Source: Cepaea nemoralis (taxonomy: Eukaryota > Mollusca > Gastropoda > Stylommatophora > Helicidae). Taken from it: a stretch of DNA of 64,000 nucleotides. Under the pieces are notes generated by a model that had not been told where the DNA came from, did not search any database, and was given only the letters and a program-made list of their open reading frames with translations. The translations under genes and the position numbers were made by a program. This document shows positions 45,290 through 57,817 of this stretch, piece after piece. How positions within the stretch are numbered: the first letter of the stretch is position 1; each line of letters begins with the position of its first letter. The DNA lies in the NCBI GenBank assembly GCA_014155875.1, contig JACEFZ010025060.1:1-64000 (forward strand). Reading direction: 5' to 3'.

Positions 45290-45415
45290 CCCTTCAGCCA
45301 CGGAGAAGTCTTACTGGTGGGCCGTGATATTCCAGCCTCTGCTGAGGATTTAACCCGAACCACTGTTTTTCACAAGCAAGCCCACTAACCGCAACGTCAC
45401 CATGGCTTTTTGAGC
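45290..45415 (-). mobile_element. tRNA-like SINE head (family C)
   Basis: On the - strand GTTGCGGTTAGTGGGCTTGC (box A-like) and GGTTCGGGTTAAATCC (box B-like, one mismatch) have tRNA spacing. It lies 45 bp upstream of SHFL-like exon 4. Confidence 0.5.
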
Positions 45416-45457
45416 ACAGAGAGTAATCCCTAATAGACTTGTATGATTCCATTTTAG

Positions 45458-45601
45458 AGTACCACGTACCTGAAGAATTTGAGAGATGATTCCCAGAACT
45501 TGGCTTCTATCCTGGAGAACAAAATAGAAGATTCTGTGAGACAGTTCGTCTGTGGAGATTGTCAGCGCAGCTGGTGGCAAAGAGTGCCTCTGAGAAAAGA
45601 G
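45458..45601 (+). CDS. SHFL: SHFL-like gene, exon 4 (first half of the zinc ribbon)
   Basis: 144 nt (48 codons) between acceptor GATTCCATTTTAG and donor AGAG|GTAAAC, phase 0 at both ends. It encodes STTYLKNLRDDSQNLASILE, then VRQFVCGDCQRSWWQRVPLR and KE. The segment F-x-C-x2-C-x3-WW-x-RVP-x-RKE is a close match to the start of the zinc ribbon of vertebrate SHFL ([20 protein letters not shown]), including the WW pair and RVP.RKE. SHFL stalls or releases ribosomes during programmed -1 frameshifting and restricts RNA viruses. The next exon should supply the remaining cysteines, but no such exon was found before 52 kb. This exon carries the gene identification. Confidence 0.75.
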
Positions 45602-46460
45602 GTAAACTTACACGTCTTTAGTCCATCTTTCATTCCTACTGCATATACAGATAATATGTATGTACACATACGTTTATGTGTGAATATACATATAGATACG
45701 CCCGTGTGTGCATTCTGAAGTCTTTTTTCGTTTTGTTCTATTTTCAACATCCCTATCTCTTTCTGCCGTACCGTATTTTTGTTTCCTGAACTTTGGGCTT
45801 TGTTTGTCTATTTCTTGAAGCGTGTGAATTATTTGTTTTGGCAGGTCTTAATCAAATATGACTGAGCTGCCGTATAACTGTGGACTGTGCTTCCGGCTTT
45901 CTGTTAGCGCTGAATGTTGGGCGCGCTCACCAAACCCAACAAGTCACATTGTGCCAACGGCTTCGGGCGGAACATCACAATTGGGAGGGTATAAGACTTA
46001 TCCTAGGAAATGCAACCTAAAGACAAAATGTCATGGCAGGGCAGACTAGACCCTAAGTCTTTGTTGGCAACTGGTCAAGGATTGAAGGACGGGACGGTTA
46101 GACCACTGCTTTGCAGCTTGTCTTATTCCATTTTTATTGGTGTTACCTTTCCTCTGAAGTAAACTAGACAAGCCGAGAGAGGGATCATGCTGCATGGGCA
46201 ACACATGGTTTCAATATTTCAGCCAAGCTTTGCTATGGAGAGGTATAACTTCATCCCCGGTCCCCGCCATGGGTTGTAGTTAGTATGTTTATTTTGAAGC
46301 AAAATGTAACAAACTATCGTATGTCAAGACGGCAAGGTGCCAATGTCAGTAGTGTATTATTTATTTGTGATTGTGATATTTCAGTTTTCTAACCCTGTGT
46401 CTAATTATTGGTTGATGAAGATAATGGGGGTCACCCCATTTTAGTACTATATTAATAGTA
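45602..46460. other. Intronic DNA, no gene recognised
   Basis: No cysteine-rich exon follows SHFL-like exon 4 here. The 63-codon frame at 45858-46049 has no recognisable domain. Confidence 0.5.
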
Positions 46461-46462
46461 TG

Positions 46463-47340
46463 TTTAGTTGAGTCAAGAACCGACATCATTGCGCTCGAGG
46501 CATTCCCTTAAGCGCTCAGACCTAATATTCAACAGCCAGCGAAGACGCGCCCGTTGCAATCTGATTATATGTCCGTCTTGCTTTACTTTACCTCTATGTG
46601 ACGACTGTCAACCAGATCTTCTTACCACCCCTTGCTGCTGCATTCTCTCTAAACCATGGAAGTATATATGTTCTTCTGCATTGTTCACATGCTCCCAGGG
46701 GACCTTCACCACATCTGCCTTATCATGCATAAAATCACCCCTTTATGATGCGGCACCAGCCAGTCTGTCTGTCTGTTCATTTCCAACCACACCAGAGTGT
46801 CCTGGTGAAAAGATCCAGCAAATGCTCACAACCCACGACCTCTGAATCGATGCAAGCCATTCTGCACAAAGCCTGCCAGTCTTCACCTTTGTCAGCAGGC
46901 TTTGTGAATCTGTCACAATCACACCATACGTATTTAGTTTGTTCTCCAACCAGCGGAAAGCTGCAGTAACCGTCTCCACCTCCATTCTCAGACTTGAGAT
47001 TGTGGTGTCATATACTAAGCTCTCCTTTACTAAACACTGGCCATTTGCTTTTGATATGAAACCCCAGGAAATCTTTTAGCCTCTTAACACAGACATCGGT
47101 ATATATAATCACATCGCCAGGACGAGAATAGTCGTGACTTAATTGCTCAATTTCTACTTCCGTAGGCCTGCTGGCCACTCCCTACACTTACGGTCCAATG
47201 TGATTATAACCCCACACAAGCCTGAACTTCTATTCGGCACCCTGACCCAGTCATTGCTTCTGCCAATCTTCTCAAGTGTGCACACTTCTGTGATGGTATC
47301 TACTGCCTGAACCATTCAGGATCTTCCTCTTAACAGCCTG
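46463..47340 (-). mobile_element. RNase H-bearing LINE fragment
   Basis: The - strand frame 46743-46985 reads MEVETVTAAFRWLENKLNTY, GVIVTDSQSLLTKV (TDSQS, catalytic Asp) and SPGHSGVVGNEQTDRLAG (His and Asp). It is the RNase H of an I-like or Jockey-like LINE distinct from the one at 27138-30155. The 3' end is at about 46463, and a shard of the same family is at 36290-36362. Confidence 0.75.
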
Positions 47341-47344
47341 TGGC

Positions 47345-49955
47345 CATTGGCTGCATCCAGGGAATCATGCAGGAGGTGTTAGTAGTAGGAGACACGCAAA
47401 CTACTTAGCATTTGGGGTTTCAAACCCCTGATAATTCCTTCTATACGGGGTTATCCGGGCATCTTATTTTGTCATATTTTACTATTTTACGACCTCAATA
47501 TTTGAACTTGGCAGGTATTTTCTTGGGTCTGTGTCGCGAAAAAACTTGATAGTTTCGATCGATGTCAAACAAGACCCGACATTCGTCTGCAAACACCGGC
47601 AACCCTTTGATGAGTAGGGGAATGTGGAATAAACAAGTCGCGAAAACTGTCTGCACACGGTCGGCATTTCTGTATGATGTGGGTTGTTCGAGAAACGAAC
47701 AACGGTGTCATATGTCTGCAAGGCGGTAGACAGACTTTGAAGTTGTAGACGGAATGTCTGGACAGACGTCGGAGAGGTCTTGTGATGTAAGAGACAAAGA
47801 TTTCCCCGATGAAGGCAATCTAGACGGCGGATTGATTCCAGTCAGTCTAAAAACAGGGAGAAAGCCAGACTCTGGACTGATAAGCGTCTAGACTTTTTGG
47901 TGACGTCACTCAAACCCCGATTTAAAACCAGTTGCGGTAAACAAGTTGGAGTGAGTCGACCAAGGTTCTGAAGTGTTAAGATCGGCGCAGTATTCCGAGT
48001 TGTGTTAATTGAAAGAGACTATAGTGTCAAAGTGTTGATATGTATCGGCGGACATAGATCCAGTCTGGGATTGCATAGTCTCAATCATCAACCGGAATAA
48101 GCGTATGGTAGTCTATTAATCATATCTAACTTAGAGTATGATTAGGAATAGAGTACAGTACTGTGCGGTGATAGAATGTATTATAGGTGCAGTGCTATAA
48201 TGTTCTATAAGTGCAGTGATAGAATGTATTATAGGTGCAGTGCTAGAATGTTATATAAGTGCGGTGATAGAAAGTATTATAGGAGCGTCGGCACTAGTAA
48301 CCTATTGTGTGGCTTTAACTAGCTTGTGTAATATATCATTTAACTCAGGGAGTTAAGGGCAATGTAGTGGGATAATAATGATAGAGATTGAGGATGGTTG
48401 GGAGGGATGAAGGGAATGTGAAATGGTAGGATCTTCCAGTAGGGCATCTGCTGGGTTTCTACCCGTTTCCTTTAATCTTTCCTTGTGTTTCCATGTCTCA
48501 GACCAATGTGATGAGCTATTTGGCCTTATAACAGAGTTCGGTTCTCTGTTATAGATCTGAGTGCTGCTATCGGCCTACACTCACCTAATTAAGGTCAGAA
48601 TTGAGTTGCTCTCACCAGGGGATTCTCTATTCTACAGGTTCCATTTACAGGTCTACTTGTTGATGGTGATGTGAAATACTACCAACAAGTTAATACCAAA
48701 GTTGAAGAAATGATGGCTCACGGATGGAAGACAGAGGTTACTGAGAGGCTTGTACACTGGGCTCATGGCCTAGTTGGTCTGCAGAAACCTGACTTCTGCT
48801 GAGCAGGACTTGAGGAACATATGTGTGATTTTTCCTTGAGTGATATGCTACATCACTGTAGAATCAGAACACTATACGTAACACATACACCAATATATAT
48901 AACTTCCTGGAACATTAATAGGTTGTTTTTGTAATATGGGAAAAATAGTATAACCAGTGACTTATGAACAGTTATATTTTCCCATGTGACATTTAAGTTA
49001 TTGGAAAGATTCTCTGATCAACAAACATTATTGAACAATGTAAATTCACAGTGTTTGCTAGAGTGAAGACCAATATCTGTCTCTTATACACATCTATATC
49101 GAACAGGATCTATCATTGATGACCAGCGTCCTGATTGTTCGAGAGTGATCAGAGAGAGCCGTCACGTGACCGGAGAAACATCTTCTTGGTGAGGTTTTCT
49201 GTCCGGAATACTTGGTGCTATTGTGTGCTCAGCACAGTGATGTAACTAACTTTGCACCGCGAACCGGGGCACAGCAACAGAGCGGACGTCGGCGCGAACC
49301 GAGAGGACGTCGGCGCGACCTGAACCGATGTGTGGTCACGTAGTGTAATCTAAACCCCAATCATATTGTTATCGACTCCCTTCGATGAGGAGACCGAAAT
49401 CCAATATGACAGAAAATGATTTATTCCATCTCTCGATATAACTCGAGCATCCATAGTTGGATGCATTAATAAACATTTGCACGGCTCAGTATGCTAGTTA
49501 ATTCGGTAGAAGTCCCTACCCAGGTATCAACATTAAGCGCTTGGTGAAAATCTGGTTTAAAAATATATTTGCCACGGATACATTATTATTACAAATTAAC
49601 CCTAAAACATAATTAAACACCAAAATTTGCTTCAATGTTTAGTTGATAATTTTAATGGCAATAAAAAACTACTAGTTTCATTTAAAATAAGCCATAACTT
49701 GCTAAGATAATCATAAAAATATGATAATGAAACCCCACAAATAACTTCCCCTAATAAACAGAATTGTCTCCCCTTCATTGCACCATAACAAATACAACAG
49801 GTCACCCAAAGTTCAAACATGTGGTTTATAGTCGAGTGATGAAAAGTCTAGTTTCTATCAGGGAGTCTTAAAATGTACCAAGCGGCCCTGTGTATTTCAT
49901 TATTTTCTCACTTTTATTCATTCTCTTTATATGATTATTTTCTTTATTTCTTTCA
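47345..49955. other. Mostly unassigned intronic DNA
   Basis: A roughly 30-bp unit (GTGATAGAATGTATTATAGG) recurs four times at 48165-48300. A 150-bp open stretch at 48646-48796 follows a good acceptor (CTATTCTACAG) but matches nothing I know. Otherwise empty of recognisable features. Confidence 0.4.
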
Positions 49956-49956
49956 T

Positions 49957-49957
<1 letters not shown>

Positions 49958-50033
<76 letters not shown>
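49958..50033. repeat. (CT)n microsatellite
   Basis: About 75 bp of pure CT. Confidence 0.95.
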
Positions 50034-50037
<4 letters not shown>

Positions 50038-50039
50038 GT

Positions 50040-50700
50040 GGACTTCGCACACTCCTAAGTAACTTTAGAACCGCTGTGCCCGACCTTGACATCTTAGCTA
50101 GCTGCCCTTTTCGTGACCGGTCAACCATGAGTCAGCGCTGAAAACATGTCTGAACACGCTATGTCTGCATTCTACAGCGTGTCTTCGTTGTAAAATTGCC
50201 ATGTCAGCAGTTGTCTGTGTAGCAATAATCCAGTCTAAACTGGTTTATGGCTATAGTCATACCTTGTGACTTGGTGCTATAAAACAGCCATACGCCATGG
50301 CTAAGTCTCATTCTATTGCTGACCACTGAAGAGAATCAAACTCGAGACGCTTACAGCCCGCCGAGAAGCCAGAAGAGAATCAACCTGCACAACCCACACA
50401 CCCAGACCGGAGAGAGCGAGAAGATAATCAGTCCTGCAGAACGCACACCCAGCCGGAGAGCTAGAAGAGTGTGAGTATCATAAACATTCATTTGTCCCAT
50501 CCGCCATGATGCCATTTGGCTCGAGCACTATATATCCCACGTGGCTACGTCATCCACCCAACTATGAATATAGGCCTCACCCACTGCTTCAACATAAATA
50601 AAGCTTTCTTATTTTGTAACACCTAAATTATAACGTCTTTCTGAATTTTAGACCGCTGTACACAACGCGACCAACCGAGATCTTGACATTAGATAAGCAC
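50040..50700 (+). repeat. Possible solo LTR or promoter-bearing repeat
   Basis: A TATA-like CTATAAAAC (about 50278), a start-like region and AATAAAGC (about 50598) lie in LTR-like order. The flanks share TTAGAaCCGCTGT and TTGACAT (50065 and 50648). No clean TG..CA ends were found, so this is tentative. Confidence 0.3.
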
Positions 50701-51045
50701 ACACAGGCCGTCAAGTTTCCCCCCGGTAATATATTCCGTGAAGTCGTCTTTAATCTCAGGTAGCATCTACGTTTCTCTGCCCAGGGTCACTCCACTTGGC
50801 GTTAATCAGATATCTCCACTGGGTCGTTGTTATAACTCGGTGGCCAAACGAGGAATGTTTGCAACATGTAGTTACAGATGTAAAAAAGAATAGAGTAAAA
50901 TATGGATGCTTTTGACAATATTGTTTGTTTGTTTGTTTACTGTGTGTGATACATGGAGGTGTAAATAATATGAATATAAAACCACTGTGTGTTGGCGGAC
51001 ACATAGACTATTTACACGTATGACCAACTCATTTCTGTCTATTCC

Positions 51046-51725
51046 ATATCATGTGCCGTGTCGACTAGCGCACGCAGGCGATCATGACTTTCTGTAGCAT
51101 CGGAAACGCATTATAATATAGCGGTGTCAATTCAGCTGAACGAAGGAGGCGTATGCCCTAAACGTTATTAAGCATAGATAGCTGAATGCCTGACCACTCA
51201 TCATCAACATGTGCCGTGCCGACTAGCGCACGCAGGCGATCATGACTTTCTGTAGCATCGGAAACGGATTATAATATAGCGGTATCAATTCAGCTGAACT
51301 GATGTGGTGTATGCCCTAAACGGTAGTAATCCAAGATAGCTGAATGCCTGACTACTCATCATCAGCATGTGCCGTGTCGACTAGCGCACGCAGGTAACCA
51401 CGGCTCTCTGTATCAGCGGAAACGCATTATAATATAGCGGTATCAATTCAACTGAACGAAGGCGGTGTATACCCTAAACGTTATTAAGCATAGATAGCTG
51501 AATGCCTGACCACTCATCATCAGCATGTGCCATGCCGACTAGCGCACGCAGGTAACCACGGCTCTCTGTATCAGCGGAAACGCATTATAATATAGCGGTA
51601 TCAATTCAACTGAACGGCAGTAAACAAAGCTAGATAGCTGAATGCCTGCCCATTCATCATCAGCATGTGCCGTGTCGACTAGCTCAGGCAGGCCACCACG
51701 GCTCTCTGTAGCATCGGAAACCCAT
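51046..51725. repeat. 158-bp satellite, 4-5 units
   Basis: Units start at 51051, 51209, 51367, 51525 and 51665 with ATGTGCCGTGTCGACTAGCG. Each holds ATTATAATATAGCGG and TAGCTGAATGCCTG. Spacing is 158 bp for the first intervals and 140 bp for the last. Confidence 0.9.
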
Positions 51726-51924
51726 CATTCGTGTTGTATATGTAAATCTTGGTAAGATTGCCAGTGATTTCTGAACGACCCGATATTCATGTCAGGCGCC
51801 ATACTGCCAAATCTATCACTATTATGTGTCTTATACTTTTGTGTCTAATAGCTCTGTCATTTAGTATTGTAATGTAAGCGGTCATCATTGTAAGCTCACA
51901 TGTCTCTTTCGCTTGCTCTTGCAG

Positions 51925-52010
51925 ATTGAAACTGCTAAACCTAGGGAAAGTAAAAGCGACCGCGCCGAAGACAACACTAGAAAAAAACCAAAGGAAGGAC
52001 TGCTCATAAG
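51925..52010 (+). CDS. Candidate host exon (uncertain)
   Basis: 86 nt between a strong acceptor (CGCTTGCTCTTGCAG) and a donor (AAG|GTAAAA). Phase 0 reading gives IETAKPRESKSDRAEDNTRK and KPKEGLLI, leaving two bases. The hydrophilic, basic content fits a disordered linker. The phase agrees with SHFL-like exon 4, but the expected cysteines are absent. Confidence 0.35.
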
Positions 52011-52290
52011 GTAAAAATCTAATACTGTATCATCATCATCATCGTCTCATCATCATATTAGCGTCTACCACTGGTGTAAAGCGGAGACATGAAAACCATC
52101 AGCATCTCTTGTGGTGGTGTGATGGTGTGTGTGTGTGTGTTGTTTGCCTCCTTTACTATCTTGCTATCTGACTAGCTCCTCTAACGTGTCCTACCTTGCA
52201 TGCTCTGTGTATATCTGACATAAAAATGTGTCATATTCTGTGTAATATTACAATGTATGTGCTATATGACTCCTATAATTCTGTCTACAG

Positions 52291-52365
52291 ATTCACACGG
52301 TCTACAACAGACACAAGAGGTGGTCAACTGAGAACTACTGAAAACGAAAATCTCAACCATAGGAG
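52291..52365 (+). CDS. Candidate host exon (uncertain)
   Basis: 75 nt between TTCTGTCTACAG and AG|GTATGT. Its phase joins the previous candidate exon and gives RFTRSTTDTRGGQLRTTENE and NLNHR. No homology recognised. Confidence 0.35.
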
Positions 52366-52401
52366 GTATGTATGCTATCGTTCTCTCAGTGCTCTGTGTT
52401 A

Positions 52402-52600
52402 TGGATCATTAGTAGTACAGCAGGCGTAAATTAACTAAGAAATTCGGTGCCACCAGTGACGTCATAATATATTATATAAATGATCTATAATATAAATAAA
52501 TGTTATGGGTCATAAGTAGTATGCGTTGTCTTAACTAAGTTAGAAATCTGGTGCCACTACATTGAAGTCATATGTTATTATATAAAGACTCTAGCAGCAA
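52402..52600. repeat. About 100-bp diverged tandem duplication
   Basis: TTATGGATCATTAGTAGTA...GGTGCCACCAG...TATTATATAAA recurs as TTATGGGTCATAAGTAGTA...GGTGCCACTAC...TATTATATAAA. Confidence 0.7.
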
Positions 52601-52988
52601 AAAGTACGAAATACCCCTTCATTAATAGTATTACAGGTCATTTGACATTAAAAATTTTTGGTATATCTTAGTGAAGCAATTTTATATAACCATATAAGCA
52701 AAATAATGGGTGTAACCTGTTTGTTAAATATCTTTTATTCACAGCTGTTTGACGTCCCACACATATACGTGTAAAAGAAGCTTGAAAGATATTACTCATT
52801 GTAACCGTTGGAGCAACACACAACACGTCATATAATACGCGAGAAATAGTCGTGGAAATACTACTATTGTGCATACTGCCAGAACCCAGACAGTACTGAA
52901 GACGACCGGAAGTGCTCTACTGTTATATCTATCACCGCTTTTATTGTCTCATCTGCACTATCATCAATTACTACTCTTTGCTCTACTA

Positions 52989-55900
52989 TGACCTCTATTC
53001 ATAAATCTGTCTCTATTCCCTACCTGTGGTGAGGTCTTCACTGAAAAACACAGTCTTACACGTCACATTAAGACAGTCCACACTACCACAATGCACACAT
53101 GCCACATCTGTGGCAACTTATACAGTAGGAAAGATGGACTACAACGACACATGAAAACACATCAACAGACATCACCCTCAACAGCAGACACTACAGACTC
53201 AGCCCCTACACACCATCAACCCACTACACCATCAACATCAGGCACTTACATCGCGTAAAAGAAAAGGACCAGTAGACACACAATCAACTAAAAAACAGAA
53301 ACGTGATAAAGTGGAAAGCAGAGGAAACCTTCGTAGAGATCAGATGAAGAAGTATATGAGGAACTAAAGACTGTAGACATCATACGTTACCTGAAGTCCC
53401 AGAAATATAGAGTACGTCTGACCCTATCTTAGGACACATCAGGACATCCACAAATATGTATCGACCTACAATGTTTTTTTCATCGACCAGACTCACCACA
53501 ACCAGTTGACTGGACCGAGACTTTAAGACCAATATTTAATAGTCAGACATGCGGTTTAAGGTGAATTATTCTCACACATGATCTACGTCATAAGGAGACA
53601 GGAGAAACTTAGGTTTTACCATCATCATCTAACAATGCATGCAACTCGACATTCCCCCACCTAGTTAACCATGAAAACGACTTTGACGATTTTATAGAAA
53701 TAAGTTCAGGACAGTGACATGTTTAACTACGCCCTACACAACAGACCTGACACTAAGTCCATGGTAGAGACAATCCCTGCGACTAGCTTTTTATATATAT
53801 CACATAAATGAGCTACCCAATAGTTTGTTGTTTAGAGGATTTACCTGACAACATAAGACACAATCACGGCATCAATATTTTACAGCATGACTCACACAAC
53901 TAAGCCATACACTGACATGTTATGTCTCTTTCGATGTCTGGCGGTATTCAACGGGCAACCCGTTGTCAGATCTTAGGAAACCGACAAACCGATTAGCAAA
54001 CAAGTGGCAGAAATATCAAAAGTTAGAATCGTTAGACAGCTTCCCTGGGGTTAGACTTATTGACATGCCGGCAATTGAAAACTGCTTTGGGGTAAATGTA
54101 GATATCTTTGAGTTCAATGAGACACAGACCTTGGTCCCCAAACTTCGTAGTAGTGGGAAACATCCTAAAATTTTGCGGGTATTACTGTACAAGGATCATT
54201 TCATGTACATTAATAATTTTGATAGAGTAGCCAAGTCATTCGGGTGTAGTGAGTGTGGGAAATTGTGATATGTTTTTCGGGATATGGATAATCATTCTCG
54301 GACCTGTAATGGGGGAATAACTGTTAACAGTTGTAAAGGAGGTGTGTACTCCGTGACAGAGAATGTATGGGAAGCCATCAGCTCACTGGGTGTGCCAGTG
54401 GATACTGATTATATCTACCCCTATAGAGCGGCCTAAGATTATGAGGCGTACTTTGTGAAAAGCGATTTACCAGGGGAAACCAAGTCCACCAAATTTTTAG
54501 GAAAGCATGTCCCCCTTAGCTGGTCGATAGCCTCTAATGTCCCGGGTTTCACGGACCCTGTCTGCCACATCACAGCGGGTGATCCTCAGGACTTGGTGAG
54601 GCAGATGGTTGACTATCTGACTCAAATCGCTGATGCAGCGTATGCCGAATTACGGAAAGAGCATGATTGTGTGTATACAGCCTTAGAGGCTATAAACGAG
54701 CACAAGCTAGTGGCTAGACTAGACGAGTACCTTCGTGAGATGCCGGTCCTGGGGTTCAACTCAGGCGGTATGACATTAACTTAGTGAAACCTTATCTGAT
54801 AGAGTCCTTCATCTCTGCCACTGATGACCCTTTTAACTATGTAGTGAAAAGGAATAATAATGTAATGGCCATATCCACCAAAAAGCTTAGATTTCTAGAT
54901 ATTGTTAACTACCTAGCACCGGGATTTAGTTGTTCTAAATATTTAGCGGCGTATGACATAGAAGAGACGAAGGGGGTGTTTTGCTACGAGTAGATCACAT
55001 CCTTGGATAGACTAGCGGAGACTCGCTTGCCTCCACACGAGGCATTTCATTCACAGCTGAAAAACTCCAATATTTCATTTGCCGAATACGATGAATGCCA
55101 ACGAGTATGGAGCGAGAACCATATGTCGACACTGGCAGACTTTTTGCGCTGGTACAATAATAAGGACGTAAAACCTTTTATTGGGGCATTAGATAAACAA
55201 GTGGAATTTTACAAAGGGTTAGGTGTAGATATTTTCAAGGATGCCATTTCTGTCCCCGGGGTGACCCTTAGGTATTTGTTTAAAACCATACCCTAAGAAC
55301 AACTACTTTACCCTGTGCTCCAATAAGGAGAGTGAGCTGCACACGAAAATTAGACAAAATATTGTAGGGGCCCCTCGATCATATATCATAGGTATCATGA
55401 GATAGGTAAAACTAGGATTCGAGGGGGTACGCCAGTTGAGAGTGTGAAAGGGTACGATGCTAACGCTCTATACCTGTGGGCTTTGACACAGAACATGCCC
55501 ACGGGTTTTCCTGTTATACGAAATGCAGAAGATGGATTCAAGCCCCATAAAACCAGAGTTTATATTGTCCAATGCAGAGAGTGGTTGGCATGGGTTGAAT
55601 ATAGTCTAGGCATAGAGCTAAAATTCCAGTTTAATGGGCGGGAGATGTCCCTAGGAGAAAGACACATCAGAGTTGATGAGTGGGACAAAAAGGATCGAAC
55701 CGTCTACCAGTTTCACGGGTGCTTATTCCACGGGCATGAAAACTGTGTGTTGACCCGTGGTCATGATGTTAACCCGGTGAGCCAGAAACCCTTGGCAGAA
55801 CTATATGCCAACACGTTTGAGATTCGCAGGTATCTGAAAGAAGAGGTTAACGTGACGGTCGTGGAGATGTGGGAATGTGAGTGGCTGAGTCTCAAAAAGA

Positions 55901-57207
55901 CTAATAGCGCCATTAATAGTTTTGTGAAAACCACATTCCTATATGTCGCACCCTGGCATGCGTTACGAGGCCATAGACCACGAAAAGATCATAAAGGCTG
56001 TTAAAACGAGACTTTGCTTGGGTTAATAGATTGTGACATCCACGTACCTGACAAGTATAAAGAGCTATTTTCAGAGATGACGCCCATCTTTAAAACCATT
56101 GATGTGTCTAGAGCCGATATTGGAGAGCTCATGAGGCAGTATGCCGAGACCCATAAGCTGTTGAACGGCTCACGTTGGACTCTGATAGGTAGCAATGTGG
56201 TGGAAAAGATCCTTTTGGCCACACCATTGTTAAAATAGTATCTGACCCATGGTTTAGAGGTCACCAAAATATATCAGATCATTGAGTACAAACCTGAGAA
56301 GTGTTTTGAAAGGTTTGGTAAATAGGTGTCTGATGCCAGACGTGAGGGTGATGTGAATACGGCCTACACTATTAAGGCCGAGACAATGAAACTATTGGGA
56401 AACGCAGCCTATGGCAAAACGTTATCCAACAAGGCCAAGCATACCAATGTTTCATATTGTCGTGGGGCTGGCACATCAAAGTTGATGAATCAACCTCTGT
56501 TTAAGAAGATGACCATGTTGTCAGATGATGTGTTTGAGGTCGAGTCTCTGAAAAAGACCACCTTATGGGATCTACCCCAACAAATAGGGTTCTTTGTGTA
56601 CCAGTACGCAAAGCTGCGCATGCTAGAATTTTATTATGACTTTTTAGATAGGTTTATAGCTAGGGAGGATTTTCAATTGTGTGAGATGGACACAGATAGC
56701 TTGTATTTAGCTCTTAGCACACCGATCCTAGCACAGGCCGTCAGACCGGAGCTTCAGGAAGAATTTTATAGAGTCTATAGCTCCTGGTTCCCGGCTGAGG
56801 TCTGTGATAGCCATCAACGGGATGTTATTAGGAGTAGGGGAGTTGTACCAGCCTGTGACGCGTGTAAGGCTAAGCGAGTCTTCGACAAAAGAACCCCCGG
56901 GTTATTTAAGTTAGAGTATGAGGGAAAGGGGATGGTCTCCTTATGCAGCAAGAGCTATCACTGCTTTGGAGACTATACCAAGACCAGCACGAAAGGGCTG
57001 ACAAAACAACACAACACCCACCTAGAGAGAGAATTTTTTCTAAATGTACTAGACACGCAGACAGCGACTGGTGGGACAAATATAGTCTTTAAGACACAGG
57101 ATTCCTCTGTGTACACGTATTATCAACACAGAGAGGCTTTATCATACTTCTACATTAAAAGAAAGGTATACGCAAACAATTATTCCACATCACCCCTAGA
57201 TATATAA
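52989..57207 (+). pseudogene. polB: Protein-primed DNA polymerase B of the Maverick, broken
   Basis: About 1,400 codons in many phases. Order: a C2H2 zinc finger (CHICGNLYSRKDGLQRHMKTH, about 53100-53163) with a second damaged finger before it; a basic linker; YTDMLCLFRCLA (about 53910); an exonuclease region (HVPLSWSIASNVPGF, LGFNSG near 54755, then LVKPYLIESF). Polymerase motifs follow: YDANALY (motif A, about 55453), KLLGNAAYGKT (motif B, about 56389) and CEMDTDSLYLA (motif C, DTDS at 56689-56700). It ends KRKVYANN...LDI at 57207. The last 293 codons are intact. Breaks include shifts near 53960, 54765, 55295 and 55385, and stops at 54266, 54434, 54991, 56236 and 56323. This enzyme would replicate the linear element by protein priming. 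AATAAA at 57294 follows. Confidence 0.9.
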
Positions 57208-57817
57208 ATGTATCATAATATGTAAATACGCCTTTTCCGCTTTTCCCATTACCTTTTTCTACTTCTGTTCTATTATGATTGTGGTGTACTGTGAAAATAA
57301 AAGACTCAATGTGGTCATATGTGTGCTTTCCTTGTGACTTGTCTGTATCATTGAAAAAATAAGACTGTCACTTTATGTCACTGATGTGTAAAGTCACATG
57401 TTTTCATTGAGTGATATTGAAAATTATTGAATATTATGCAAACAAAAATTTATTAATGGAAAAATAAAAGTTATGAAACGAAAAATATTTGTTTTGTTGG
57501 TTTATTCAGTGGTATGCTTGACATGTTTTTCCTCGGTTTATTCATGTTGTCGTGTTTCTTGTTTATTCGTGTTGTCATCTTTCATGCTGTGCGGGGTGTT
57601 TCTTCATGTTCATTGTAGCTGTGGAATATACTATGGGGGGGGGGGAAGCAAATGATCTGCCAGAGGCAGCGCAGAAACACCACATAGAAACAAACCAACA
57701 TAACGCAAATTTTCTTTTTTTCTTTATGTTTATTTTCAAAACTTTGTACATATTGTTTATTCACATAATTGTCTCCTATGGGCTGTCATCTGAACTTGGT
57801 AGTTACACATCTGACTG
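57208..57817. other. Intergenic region between converging Maverick genes
   Basis: AATAAA on the + strand (57294-57299) serves PolB. AATAAA on the - strand (57761-57756) may serve the leftward genes. An 11-bp G run lies near 57639. No ATPase or other gene is visible here. Confidence 0.6.

Noticed and set aside
46468..46845. Cysteine-rich + strand frame considered as the missing zinc-ribbon exon of the SHFL-like gene
   Set aside because: It is the antisense of the RNase H-bearing LINE; no splice sites in phase and no SHFL-like spacing.
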